From Fimbriimonadales bacterium (GTDB lineage: Bacteria > Armatimonadota > Fimbriimonadia > Fimbriimonadales > GBS-DC): DNA of 64,000 nt. This document shows positions 1 to 8,407 of the stretch, piece after piece. The notes beneath the pieces are model-generated. The model made no database searches, was not told the DNA's origin, and saw only the letters and a program-made list of their open reading frames with translations. Made by a program: the position numbers and the translations under genes. The stretch covers positions 186,001 through 250,000 of the forward strand of contig BPGO01000001.1 of assembly GCA_026003075.1 (NCBI GenBank), in the 5' to 3' direction. The stretch's first letter is position 1. Each line of letters opens with the position of its first letter.

Positions 1-2
1 TT

Positions 3-1376
3 GGGTGGTTGTCCCGCAATGCCGCACAGGGGTGGGTGCGCATGGAGGACGGTTCTCTTGTGCGCGTGGTCGGCATCACACGGGGGACAAAGCACAATTA
101 TACCCCTCCCTTTTGGCGTGCAAGGTTTGCAAGGTTGCGCTTAGTGGAACCGTATCAGGGAATATCGGATTTGATTATATCGACTCCAGAACCAAGGATG
201 TACGTATGGCTACAGCGGCGTTTTCCGAATCCAAAACATACACGGAGAACGTTAACAGCGCGTCTCGTCGACCACAAGGGCGCGTTCATCCCCGTTGAAG
301 TGGAGTGGGCGCCACGCCTGTGGAACTCAAGAGAGGAAATATTCTGCGTTCAGCTCCCTTACTTGCCAGCGGATGCGGAGCCTGTGTGGCTTGATTTCGA
401 ACCAGTTCCGAATCGTAACAGCGGTCGCCGTCTTTTAATCAATCCGCCGTTTGTTTCGCGCCCTGTGCCATCCCTAAAGCCTCACCCACTACCCGCGCGT
501 GCGAAAACCTCTGAATTCGAGGTGGAACTGGTGCGTTTGGATATCGTGGAGGACGAAATTGTCATCATGCCTGACAATAAGGAGTATGTTGCGCCCAGGA
601 TAGTCGGGCGGCTAAACTTCTATGAATCCGGTAGGCGTACAAACAACTGGGGAGCGACCGAAGTATGGCTTGAAGACCCGTTTGGCAACCGTTATGAAAC
701 TGGGCAAGCTCCCCCATGGCACTACCCATACTGGGTCTATTGCGCAAAGTTCTACCGCGTTGGGGAAGTCAGGTCGCGTGTTCCCAAAGCATGGCGTTCG
801 GGCTGGATTCCCCTGCATTCAGGCGCCGACACGCCCCTCAACGCGCTCACGACACAGTACGGCGTCGCTATCCGTGTACTGGGTGTCTTTCAGCGAGCCA
901 ATCAGGTCTTCGAGGTAGATCTTTCTAAGGCAGACCGGTATCGCATTCGCCCCGCCCAGGTCCCGCTGTCTTCCGAACTGAATCAGGATTTTCCAGTAAT
1001 GATACACCCTGCAGCGAGGGCAGATGTGTGGCAGGTGCACACCAAAGCGCCCGTTCTCCTGATTCATATCCCAGCACATCCGAATTGGCAAAGTGCTACT
1101 TTGACAAAGACACGATTTTTTTATAACGACTATGAGATTTTCTGCTTCCTGCAAGATGAGCAAGGACATGTCTACCCACTGCCTGTGGTGACCTATGAGT
1201 TGGGTCGGAGTAATCAATCTATATTATTGGCAGCGCGTCTCGACTTGCTCCCTCGTACAGTGCGTCGGGGGCGCGTAGGGATTACTCTGTCTCCCCCTCA
1301 TGTGATTCGCCTTCCGATCCCGCCGCTGAGCAAAGAGCAGGTACTCAAAGTGTGGGAGTGGAAGCGTGTGAAGTAA
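3..1376 (+). CDS. Hypothetical protein, possibly 5'-truncated
   Basis: I do not recognise this protein. The frame is open to the left edge of the window, so the gene may begin upstream; internal candidates are TTG at 9 and ATG at 42. About 455 residues are visible, with no signal peptide or membrane segment, many Trp, Tyr, Pro and Arg residues, and alternating short hydrophobic stretches that suggest a beta-sheet protein. A central part (about residues 165-260) looks like one compact beta domain. The stop is 47 bp before the next gene, which has its own promoter, so the two are probably separate units. No function is proposed. Confidence 0.7.
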   Translation, partial: GWLSRNAAQGWVRMEDGSLVRVVGITRGTKHNYTPPFWRARFARLRLVEPYQGISDLIISTPEPRMYVWLQRRFPNPKHTRRTLTARLVDHKGAFIPVEVEWAPRLWNSREEIFCVQLPYLPADAEPVWLDFEPVPNRNSGRRLLINPPFVSRPVPSLKPHPLPARAKTSEFEVELVRLDIVEDEIVIMPDNKEYVAPRIVGRLNFYESGRRTNNWGATEVWLEDPFGNRYETGQAPPWHYPYWVYCAKFYRVGEVRSRVPKAWRSGWIPLHSGADTPLNALTTQYGVAIRVLGVFQRANQVFEVDLSKADRYRIRPAQVPLSSELNQDFPVMIHPAARADVWQVHTKAPVLLIHIPAHPNWQSATLTKTRFFYNDYEIFCFLQDEQGHVYPLPVVTYELGRSNQSILLAARLDLLPRTVRRGRVGITLSPPHVIRLPIPPLSKEQVLKVWEWKRVK

Positions 1377-1411
1377 GGGGCTCCTTAATCGCCACTTAAC
1401 CGCAGCCCAGG

Positions 1412-1417
1412 TATACT
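1412..1417 (+). promoter_or_regulatory. -10 element of the 1424 gene
   Basis: TATACT preceded by GG, 6 nt before the GTG start at 1424. No -35 and no Shine-Dalgarno sequence are visible. The spacing implies a leaderless transcript. Confidence 0.6.
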
Positions 1418-1423
1418 TAGCGC

Positions 1424-2398
1424 GTGATAGGGCGGCTTTATAGTTGGCTACTGGGCGGAATCGTGGGAGTAACGGTTGCGATGACCTTTATGCCCTCCTT
1501 GCACAGTAAGGCGCAGAGTGCATTATCGCTGAAGCCCCACGCAGTGGTGAACCACAAACCCATCGATGAGATGAGTGGGATTGCCCGAAGCCGTACCTAT
1601 GGAGACATCTACTGGGTTCATAACGACAGCGGCGACCGCGCCCGTATCTTCCCGATTCGGCTGGACGGGAGCGTGGTTGTGCCGCCTTTTATCTCTCGAC
1701 GCGACTCGTCCGACCGCCCCGAAGACCCCACCGTCGCCTACGAAGGTATCCAGATTGAAGGCGCGGTGAATATCGACTGGGAAGACATCGCTTGTGACGG
1801 CGACACGCTCTACATCGCCGATACGGGCAACAACGGCAACGCACGGCGCGACTTGGCGGTGTATGTGGTCAAAGAGCCGAACCCCGAAACCACCTTACAA
1901 GCGCACGCGCTCAAACGGCTCCCCGTCGTCTACCCCGACCAAAAGGCGTTCCCGGGCGATGTGTGGCACTATGATTGCGAAGCCATCTTCGTATTTCAGG
2001 GCAAGCTCTACTTTTTGACCAAGCACCGCGCCCCGCGCCAGCTCAGCACACCCGAAAATGGAACCAAGCTCTATCGGCTCGACACACAGTACACCGATCG
2101 CCTCAATACGCTCACTCTGGTCGATGCGCATAGTCACTTGGGCGGATGGGTCACGGCGGCAGCGATGTCGCCTGATGAGCGCAGGTTAGCCGTACTTTGC
2201 CAAGCACCCCAGCAGTCCGTCTGGCTCTTTGAGCGTCCTGCGCGTGGGGATAAGTTCCTCACGCAGGGCAAGGCGAGGCAGATCCCCTTACAGAACGGCA
2301 AGCAGTGCGAAGCGATTGAGTGGATCGACAACCAGCGCCTCGTCCTCACCAACGAACAGCGTGAGATTTTCGTGGTGGACTTAGGTTCGGTTCTATAG
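1424..2398 (+). CDS. Secreted beta-propeller-like protein of unknown function
   Basis: This is a 324-residue protein with an N-terminal hydrophobic segment (about residues 5-28) that looks like a signal peptide or anchor, so it probably works outside the cytoplasm. The rest has repeated beta-type segments with motifs such as DIYWVHNDSGD, DWEDIACDGDTLYIADTGNN and CEAIEWIDNQRLVLTNE. These recall uncharacterised propeller proteins of the esterase-like/phytase-like kind. The GTG start at 1424 is fixed by the -10 element six bases upstream. No enzyme activity can be assigned from the sequence. Confidence 0.75.
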   Translation: MIGRLYSWLLGGIVGVTVAMTFMPSLHSKAQSALSLKPHAVVNHKPIDEMSGIARSRTYGDIYWVHNDSGDRARIFPIRLDGSVVVPPFISRRDSSDRPEDPTVAYEGIQIEGAVNIDWEDIACDGDTLYIADTGNNGNARRDLAVYVVKEPNPETTLQAHALKRLPVVYPDQKAFPGDVWHYDCEAIFVFQGKLYFLTKHRAPRQLSTPENGTKLYRLDTQYTDRLNTLTLVDAHSHLGGWVTAAAMSPDERRLAVLCQAPQQSVWLFERPARGDKFLTQGKARQIPLQNGKQCEAIEWIDNQRLVLTNEQREIFVVDLGSVL

Positions 2399-2399
2399 T

Positions 2400-3290
2400 T
2401 CAGTGCGAAGAGTCTTCGGGTTCGGGCTGGAGTTTTCCGTTATCCAGCCCAGCGAGCCGCCGAGCGCGTTGCAGCTCGGCACGGTCGTAACTGTCCAATT
2501 CGCCGGCTTGCTGATACGCCATCGCAGCCTTCTGGGGTTCGTTCAGGAGCGTGTAGGCATCCCCCAGCAGGGTCAGGTAGAGCGGACGGTGGGGTTTCAG
2601 TGCGAGCGCACGCTGGAAGCACTCCACAGCGCGAGAGAGCATGTTGTTCTCGATGCACAGCAGCCCGTAGCGGAAATGATAATAGTCGTCTTCGGGGTTA
2701 AGCAGGGTCGCGATTTCCATCTCCTGCATCGCCTCTTCCACATCGCCCAGTTGCTCCAGTAGGTCGGCAAGCCAGAAGCGGTAGAAGCCGTTGCTGGGTT
2801 CATGATTTACCGCGGCGCGCCCTGCATCGACGGCTTGCGCATACTGCTGGCTAAGCGCCAGCACCTCGGCGTATTTGAACTGCACGAAAGCGTTGTTTGC
2901 GCCGTATTCTATAGCGCGTTTGAAATGCGCAATGGCGGCGTCGTAGCGTCCGTAGCGTCGGTAGATTTCGCCCAGCGCGAAGTAAGGCTCAGGGTCGCGC
3001 GGGTTCAATTTGCGGGCGCGCTGATAATAGGCTAAGGCGCGAGCGGGCTGATCGGCATAAGCGTAGGCGTCCCCCAACTGCAAGTAGCGTTCGCTATTGG
3101 CGCCATCCATTTGGATGGCGAGTTTATAGTATCGGAACGCCTCGTCGAATTCGCCTTGTCGCAGTGCGGCATCACCGCGTCGCCGTGCCTCTTCCGCCGT
3201 AGCGGGCTTGTATCCCCCATCAGGGCGCGCTTCACGCGGTTCTGGCTCTGAACCCTCACGAATGAACGAGAACGAATCGCCCATCGCCAT
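2400..3290 (-). CDS. TPR-repeat protein
   Basis: A 296-residue cytoplasmic protein built mainly of six to seven tetratricopeptide repeats (about residues 35-275), with typical helices such as GDAYAYADQPARALAYYQRA and ALGEIYRRYGRYDAAIAHFK. TPR proteins act as scaffolds, but no partner is evident. The reading frame extends upstream to 3368, but the -10 element TATAAT (3298-3303) lies within that extension. I therefore place the start at the ATG at 3290, seven bases after the -10, giving a leaderless mRNA. It converges on the preceding plus-strand gene with a 1-bp gap. Confidence 0.85.
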   Translation of the reverse strand: MAMGDSFSFIREGSEPEPREARPDGGYKPATAEEARRRGDAALRQGEFDEAFRYYKLAIQMDGANSERYLQLGDAYAYADQPARALAYYQRARKLNPRDPEPYFALGEIYRRYGRYDAAIAHFKRAIEYGANNAFVQFKYAEVLALSQQYAQAVDAGRAAVNHEPSNGFYRFWLADLLEQLGDVEEAMQEMEIATLLNPEDDYYHFRYGLLCIENNMLSRAVECFQRALALKPHRPLYLTLLGDAYTLLNEPQKAAMAYQQAGELDSYDRAELQRARRLAGLDNGKLQPEPEDSSH

Positions 3291-3297
3291 CACGGGT

Positions 3298-3303
3298 ATT
3301 ATA
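3298..3303 (-). promoter_or_regulatory. -10 element of the TPR gene at 3290
   Basis: On the minus strand GGTATAAT ends 7 nt before ATG 3290. No Shine-Dalgarno sequence lies between them, so the mRNA is likely leaderless. Confidence 0.65.
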
Positions 3304-3388
3304 CCACAGGGGGATGAGTACAGCTCCCAAGCAGCAAGCAAACTGCTCCAAGGGCTATCGAATCTCACGACGCGATTCCCCCAGCAGG

Positions 3389-3394
3389 TATAAT
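3389..3394 (+). promoter_or_regulatory. -10 element of nuoA
   Basis: GGTATAAT, 10 nt before ATG 3405. No -35 is seen at 16-18 bp upstream. Confidence 0.65.
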
Positions 3395-3404
3395 TTGCTT
3401 CGTC

Positions 3405-3869
3405 ATGCCAAGCGATTATTTGCCGTTATTGATCCTGTTTGCCATCGCCGCGGTGATCGCCGCAGTGATGGTGGGCGGTTCGTGGCTGCTGGGTCCGAAA
3501 CGCCCCACACCCGCTAAGGAGTCGCCGTATGAGTGCGGAATCACGCCCGTCGGCAGCGCACGCGAACGGTTCCCGATCCACTTCTACCTGACCGCGATGC
3601 TGTTTATCATCTTCGATGTGGAAATCGCCTTTTTGTATCCCTTTTTCGTTGCGCTGCGCGATATGCCCGACGAGGTGCGCGGCTTCGCGCTCGGAGTGGT
3701 AGGTGTGTTCACGCTCCTGCTGCTGGTGAGCTTTCTCTACGAGTGGAAAAAGGGCGCGCTCGAGTGGGAAGATCCCGTGGAGCATCGTCGGCTGAAACCC
3801 GCCTCCCAGCCTGCAGTAGAGCCAGCGAAACCCGAGCCTGCCACCGCCTTGACAGGAGAGAGCCGATGA
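3405..3869 (+). CDS. nuoA: NADH-quinone oxidoreductase subunit A
   Basis: Small membrane subunit of respiratory complex I. It is 154 residues long with three membrane segments (about residues 5-27, 65-85 and 95-118). It has the family core [15 protein letters not shown] followed by the loop with conserved acidic residues ([14 protein letters not shown]). The C-terminus has a Pro/Ala/Glu-rich tail of about 30 residues beyond the usual family end. The start is 10 bases after a GGTATAAT element. The stop overlaps the nuoC start by four bases (ATGA). The usual order is nuoA-B-C-D; here nuoB is missing between A and C and nuoD does not follow. Confidence 0.93.
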   Translation: MPSDYLPLLILFAIAAVIAAVMVGGSWLLGPKRPTPAKESPYECGITPVGSARERFPIHFYLTAMLFIIFDVEIAFLYPFFVALRDMPDEVRGFALGVVGVFTLLLLVSFLYEWKKGALEWEDPVEHRRLKPASQPAVEPAKPEPATALTGESR

Positions 3870-4450
3870 GTGAACGCATCGAGTACCAAAAGATTGTGGC
3901 GCAGTACCCCGACGCCGTTGAGGAGGTCTACGAATTCCGGGGCGATACATGGCTTTATGTGAAAAAAGAGCGCTTGCTCGATGTCTGCCGCTTGCTGCGC
4001 GACGACCCCACACTGTGCTACCTGTATATAAGCGACATCACTGCGATTGACTGGCTGCCCTTCTGGGAGAAGGGCGAGAAGCCGAAGCGGTTTGAGGTGG
4101 TCTACAACCTCTACTCGCCCGTGAGTTTCCAGCGTCTGTTCCTGAAGGTGCGTGTGGACGATGGGGAGAGTGTACCCTCGGTCACGGGAATTTGGGAGGG
4201 CGCGAACTACCCGGAGCGCGAAGTGTATGATATGTTCGGCATTCCCTTCGAGGGGCATCCGAACTTGAAGCGCATCCTCATGCCCGATGACTGGGTGGGG
4301 CATCCCCTGCGCAAGGACTTCCCTCTGGGCGGCGAGGAGATTCCTTTCGCTCAGAACACTTGGGGTCCCTCGATTGAAGACAAAACCCATCCCCACGCCG
4401 GCGAGTCGTTTGAAGGGTTGACCGGTACGGAGCCAGTGAGCGGGCGATAG
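3866..4450 (+). CDS. nuoC: NADH-quinone oxidoreductase subunit C
   Basis: The 30-kDa peripheral-arm subunit of complex I, 194 residues. Residues 60-150 carry the family pattern, including [10 protein letters not shown], the segment around [19 protein letters not shown], and [27 protein letters not shown] near residue 140. The ATG at 3866 overlaps the nuoA stop and follows GGAGAG at a good distance, so the upstream-open frame that reads into nuoA is not used. NuoC normally contacts NuoB and NuoD, both absent here, so they must be encoded elsewhere if complex I is complete. Confidence 0.95.
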   Translation: MSERIEYQKIVAQYPDAVEEVYEFRGDTWLYVKKERLLDVCRLLRDDPTLCYLYISDITAIDWLPFWEKGEKPKRFEVVYNLYSPVSFQRLFLKVRVDDGESVPSVTGIWEGANYPEREVYDMFGIPFEGHPNLKRILMPDDWVGHPLRKDFPLGGEEIPFAQNTWGPSIEDKTHPHAGESFEGLTGTEPVSGR

Positions 4451-4454
4451 GGGT

Positions 4455-5189
4455 TCACTCTCGCCAGACTTTTTCGAAGATCCATGCCCCCCCTGCGCTG
4501 AGCGCGAGCGCGTAGCCGAATACCCCCTGCAGCGGTTCGGTGGGGAAGCTTCCTTCAATCGCCTGACGCGAGCCAGCAATCAGCATCAGGATCAGCGGCA
4601 GCAGAAGCGGAAAGGTCAGCCCGGCTAAGAGGGCGCCGCGCACCGCCGTTTGCGCCACGAACGCCCCGCAGAGCGTCAACACACTCGTTAAGCAGAACCC
4701 TCCGCCCAGCCACAGCAGCAGCCAGGCGTCCCAGCGACCTGTCAGCGGCGCAACCAGCAACGCATACAGCGGCACGAGAAGCGCGCTCAAGCAGAGATAC
4801 AGGGTCGCGTGAAAGAGCCACTTGCCCCAAAACACGCTTGTCGGACGCGCTGCCACACGCAGCAAGTCGGCGGTACCCGTCTCTTCCTCCACGATGAACC
4901 CGCGTGCCAGCGCAGGAAACATCCCAAACAGGATAGCCACCCAGAACAGTCCTGCCTGTAAGCCTGCGGAGAGTGTCTGTCCGAGCGCGGCGAAGCCCAC
5001 ACCCACCACCGTGGCAATCCCCATCAGCAGCGACGCCAGCACTCCCTGCCGCAGACGCCACTCCTGACGCAGGTCTTTGAACCATATCGCGCGGATTTCA
5101 CGCGCCCAGCTCCAGCGCGAGGTCGCCCCACGCGGCGCACTCGGCGCGATTGGTCGCGAAGAGGGCGACTCCACGACGGGTTTGCTCAT
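4455..5189 (-). CDS. ccmB: Cytochrome c maturation ABC exporter permease CcmB
   Basis: Membrane subunit of the CcmABC haem-handling exporter for c-type cytochrome assembly. 244 residues with six hydrophobic segments between about residues 45 and 240; the family signature is IRAIWFKDLRQEWR near residue 32, GFIVEEETGTADLLR near residue 98 and a final helix before FEKVWRE. The start at 5189 lies 92 bp inside ccmA. The only other in-frame start is a GTG five codons later, so a long coding overlap seems unavoidable. No ccmC, ccmE or ccmF is next to it. Confidence 0.85.
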   Translation of the reverse strand: MSKPVVESPSSRPIAPSAPRGATSRWSWAREIRAIWFKDLRQEWRLRQGVLASLLMGIATVVGVGFAALGQTLSAGLQAGLFWVAILFGMFPALARGFIVEEETGTADLLRVAARPTSVFWGKWLFHATLYLCLSALLVPLYALLVAPLTGRWDAWLLLWLGGGFCLTSVLTLCGAFVAQTAVRGALLAGLTFPLLLPLILMLIAGSRQAIEGSFPTEPLQGVFGYALALSAGGAWIFEKVWRE

Positions 5190-5715
5190 TCAACACCTGC
5201 CTTAACAACTGTAAGCCCGACGGGTCTAACCCCGCATCGGGTTCATCCAGCAGCAACAGCGGCGGCTCGCCATAGGTCGCCATTGCCATACGCAATCGCT
5301 GGCGCATGCCGGTCGAGTAAGCGCGTACCCAATCGTGAGCGCGGTGCGCCAGTTCAAACCGCTCCAGCTGCGCCATCAGCGCGTCGTGCTGATCGGGCAG
5401 CCCGCGCGTCTGCGCCCACCAGCGCAGATGCTCGTACCCCGTGAGCTCCCGATAGAGCGCCCCGTCCGCCGCGCACCAGCCCAGTAGGCGCATCCGATCC
5501 ACCAGTACACTGCCCTCACAGCGCAGTTCTATCGTGCCTTCAGACGGCGCAAGCAACCCTGCAACGAGCTTCAGCAGCGTGCTTTTGCCGGAACCATTTG
5601 CCCCCAGCACCACCAGGATCGTGCCAGAGTGAATTTGCAGCTCCAGCCAGCGAAACACCCACCGCTCGCCGAACCGCTTGCCCAGCTGACGGCACTCCAG
5701 AGTCCACCGCTGCAT
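5098..5715 (-). CDS. ccmA: Cytochrome c maturation ABC exporter ATPase CcmA
   Basis: 205-residue ATPase subunit paired with CcmB. It shows Walker A GANGSGKST near residue 38, a somewhat degenerate signature YSTGMRQRLRMA near residue 136, Walker B LLLLDEPDAGLD near residue 153 and a switch region LFATNR where the usual His is Asn. Its short length is typical for CcmA. The last 92 bp are shared with the start of ccmB in another frame. CcmA rather than a generic ABC ATPase is inferred from size and from the CcmB neighbour. Confidence 0.85.
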   Translation of the reverse strand: MQRWTLECRQLGKRFGERWVFRWLELQIHSGTILVVLGANGSGKSTLLKLVAGLLAPSEGTIELRCEGSVLVDRMRLLGWCAADGALYRELTGYEHLRWWAQTRGLPDQHDALMAQLERFELAHRAHDWVRAYSTGMRQRLRMAMATYGEPPLLLLDEPDAGLDPSGLQLLRQVLNEQTRRGVALFATNRAECAAWGDLALELGA

Positions 5716-5733
5716 GCAACAGAAGTGTACCTG

Positions 5734-8319
5734 CTACGGGCGTATTTCCACCTCGTACCAGAGCGTGCGGTATTTCGGGCTGAGTTCCAGAGCGGCGCGG
5801 TCTTTGCCCTTCGGGGTCGCCTGGACGACGCTTCCGCGTGCGCCGTTCTCCCCTAATGCCCAGCAGCGTATCCGCGATGCGGGATAGGGCACATGGAGTG
5901 TGATTGTAGGTACCGCAATCCGCGTGGGTGGGCTTCCCCACTGGGCGCCCACGGTGACGCGATTATCGCCCAGCTCGCGGAAGTTCCAGCCCGTGTTTTC
6001 CGCCGTGCTAATTGCTGTGAGGACAGCGCGCCAGACCGGCTTCTCTTGCCGCACGGTTATCGCCACTACGCCGAACCCGTTCAGCGGCGTTTCGCGCACC
6101 TCGAGGGTGAAGTTGTCGCCCAGATCGAGCGTGCGCCCGCCGATGAAGCCCACCGCTGCTTTGGACAGGCGCGACCTGACCAGCAGGTAGCCCCGTCCTG
6201 CCTGCGTGCGATCCCAAAGCAGTTCGCCCGTATCCGACACGCGCAGCCCCGAAGGCGCCGATACTTCGCGCGGTTGCAACGCGCCCATAGGGATTTGGCT
6301 CGGCTCCAAAGCAAGGGCTACGCGGTGGAGTGTAATTGCCCTGCCATCCAGTTGGGCGAACCTGCCATCGGGCAAGCCCCACGCCCACACCTGACGCAGG
6401 GCATCCAGTTCCTGCGTGCGCGTGAGCGCCGCGCAGACCACCTTCTGCGCAGGTCGCACATCCCCACGCACAAATAGCGCCGCACACGCCCGAGCCAACC
6501 CCCACTTCGCAGGGTGAGTGCGCTGCTCAAAATAGGCGTTAATGCGCCCTTCGCCCGACGAAGCACCGTAATCGAACAGGAACAACCCATCCCAGTCTTG
6601 CAACGCCGCGTGCGCTGCCAACATCAGCGCGCCCTCCGCCGCGTACTGGTTCGGCGCAGGATGATCATACTCGGTCACGGTGAACGGCTTCCCGACCACA
6701 CGCTGCAACGCCAGCCGATGCAGTGTTGCCTGATCGCTGTTAATCATCGGCTCGTTGCGCACGAACCAGTTATTCGGGTCCCAACCTGCGCCGGGGAACT
6801 CGGGATGCATCCAGTAGGCGTGCCCATCGACGGAATCGAGTTGCGCCATCAGGTGGGGCGTGCTGCAGCCGATAATCGTACCGAACACAACGCCTTTGTA
6901 GCGCAGCTCGCGCTTGATGTAGTCTGCCATCTCCCGCCAGTAGTTGCGCTCGGTTTCCCAGAGGAATTCGTGCCAGTCGCGTAGCGCTGCTGGAGGCGCT
7001 TCGTTGCGCTGGCGATGCATGATAATCGGTACGCGCGTTTCGCCTAACACATCCCCATCGGGCAGAAAGCGCAGCTCGCCTCCTGGGGTGAGCGACAGAT
7101 CGGCAAAAAAGATCTCGCCTGCCTGCTCACCAAGCCTGTCGAAGTTCACGCGGGCGTTCTCGTCGCCAAGTGGCAAGACGAAATTGAACCGATACTCACG
7201 CCAATCGGTGTCCACCACGAATTCACGCGCGAAGCCGAGCAGCTGCCAGGGTTCATGCGCTTGCCCAACATTAACTCCGAGGGAGCGTCGCTGACTGGCA
7301 CGCGCATAGAAGCGGAGTGTGTAGAGCCGCCCCGCCTCGAAGCGTAGCCCCGCCTGGTTGAACTGCACATGCCAAGCCGTGGGACTGGTCTGGATAATCT
7401 GTATTTGTACAATGTTCGAGCCGTTCGGTCCATCAGGTTGGATGCTAACTGTAGCGCGTGCCGTGCCGTGCTGCTCCAGCACCCACTGCTGCAGTCCTTC
7501 CGTGAAGCGAGGATTGCGGAACATCTGTTGTCCTAACGGCTCGCTGCGCTCTCCCCACGCTCGGCGCAGGGCATCAATCGTGGCATATTTGTGCCGCAGC
7601 CAGCGGTTCCACTGCGCTTGCAACTCGTTCTGAAACACGACAGGCGCGCTGTCCAGAAAGCCCGACATCCAGCCCTGTATCAAACCGTTCTCGTTATTAA
7701 TCTCCACCATCGCGACGGCGGGGTCTTCTGCGTAGGTTTGCCCCGTGTATGGGTTGCGATGGGTGAGCAACTGCCGCGCATACTCTTTCTGCAACTCGAT
7801 TAGCGGGCGGTAGAAACAGCCAATCGCGTGCTGTGCCTTGACATCCTGCACCTGCTCAATCTCGGGTGGCAGTCCGTCCGCGGCATGGAAACGGCGATTC
7901 ACCAACAGGTTGAGGTTCGTATAGACCCCGCGTTGGCGCAACTGCGCATAGAGATAGTCGAACTGCGTAAGCGCATTCGTGTTGAAGCGACGCGACCCAC
8001 CCGATGCGTAGTCGATCAGGCATGGGGTCGCCCAGAAAGCGTCCATATGGTGGAAGCGCACGATGTTGAAGCCCGCTTGCGCAATCTGGTCTGCCATCTT
8101 CGCGGCGTCCGCTTGCGTCGGGAAGCACGCGCCCGCGGTGATGTTGACGCCCCAGAACCGAATGCGTTTATTGCCCAGGTAGTAATGTCCATCAGCGCCG
8201 ACGCGAACCCAGCCCCGCGCTCCTGCAGGGGTGTGGTCAATCAAGAACCGGAAGTCCACCACGCCCTGCGACGGGCTGTTAAACGGAATCACCCAAGGAA
8301 AGCTCTCCCGTGTCTGCAT
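5734..8319 (-). CDS. Glycosidase with TIM barrel (GH5-like, clan A) and internal carbohydrate-binding domain
   Basis: An 861-residue putative polysaccharide hydrolase. The N-terminal part has the barrel start (IRFWGVNITAG, then AGFNIVRFHHMD), and the acid/base Glu is likely E210 in VEINNENG. A beta-sandwich resembling CBM4/9 (about residues 270-417, beginning MFRNPRFTEGLQQW) follows. The likely nucleophile is E550 in TVTEYDHPAP. The C-terminal 200 residues are beta-rich. No signal peptide is seen, so the protein may be cytoplasmic. The frame is open to TTG 8337, but ATG 8319 is preferred. Substrate cannot be deduced. The gene is divergent from the CDF transporter. Confidence 0.8.
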   Translation of the reverse strand: MQTRESFPWVIPFNSPSQGVVDFRFLIDHTPAGARGWVRVGADGHYYLGNKRIRFWGVNITAGACFPTQADAAKMADQIAQAGFNIVRFHHMDAFWATPCLIDYASGGSRRFNTNALTQFDYLYAQLRQRGVYTNLNLLVNRRFHAADGLPPEIEQVQDVKAQHAIGCFYRPLIELQKEYARQLLTHRNPYTGQTYAEDPAVAMVEINNENGLIQGWMSGFLDSAPVVFQNELQAQWNRWLRHKYATIDALRRAWGERSEPLGQQMFRNPRFTEGLQQWVLEQHGTARATVSIQPDGPNGSNIVQIQIIQTSPTAWHVQFNQAGLRFEAGRLYTLRFYARASQRRSLGVNVGQAHEPWQLLGFAREFVVDTDWREYRFNFVLPLGDENARVNFDRLGEQAGEIFFADLSLTPGGELRFLPDGDVLGETRVPIIMHRQRNEAPPAALRDWHEFLWETERNYWREMADYIKRELRYKGVVFGTIIGCSTPHLMAQLDSVDGHAYWMHPEFPGAGWDPNNWFVRNEPMINSDQATLHRLALQRVVGKPFTVTEYDHPAPNQYAAEGALMLAAHAALQDWDGLFLFDYGASSGEGRINAYFEQRTHPAKWGLARACAALFVRGDVRPAQKVVCAALTRTQELDALRQVWAWGLPDGRFAQLDGRAITLHRVALALEPSQIPMGALQPREVSAPSGLRVSDTGELLWDRTQAGRGYLLVRSRLSKAAVGFIGGRTLDLGDNFTLEVRETPLNGFGVVAITVRQEKPVWRAVLTAISTAENTGWNFRELGDNRVTVGAQWGSPPTRIAVPTITLHVPYPASRIRCWALGENGARGSVVQATPKGKDRAALELSPKYRTLWYEVEIRP

Positions 8320-8391
8320 AGTATTGAAGCGGTTCAAGAGTGAAGAGATAATTCCTGCCCTGATTCCTATGAAAACAAGGCGTGGCTGGGG

Positions 8392-8397
8392 TATAGT
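8392..8397 (+). promoter_or_regulatory. -10 element of the CDF transporter gene
   Basis: GGTATAGT, 4 nt before ATG 8402 and 10 nt before ATG 8408. The expected transcription start (about 8404) would exclude the first ATG. Confidence 0.55.
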
Positions 8398-8407
8398 TTC
8401 TATGCCG

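Noticed and set aside
3533-4450. 305-residue open frame covering nuoC and half of nuoA
   Set aside because: Only the part from ATG 3866 matches NuoC; the rest is the out-of-frame reading of nuoA.
5893-6477. 194-residue plus-strand frame opposite the glycosidase
   Set aside because: Antisense shadow in GC-rich DNA, His/Arg-rich composition, no support.
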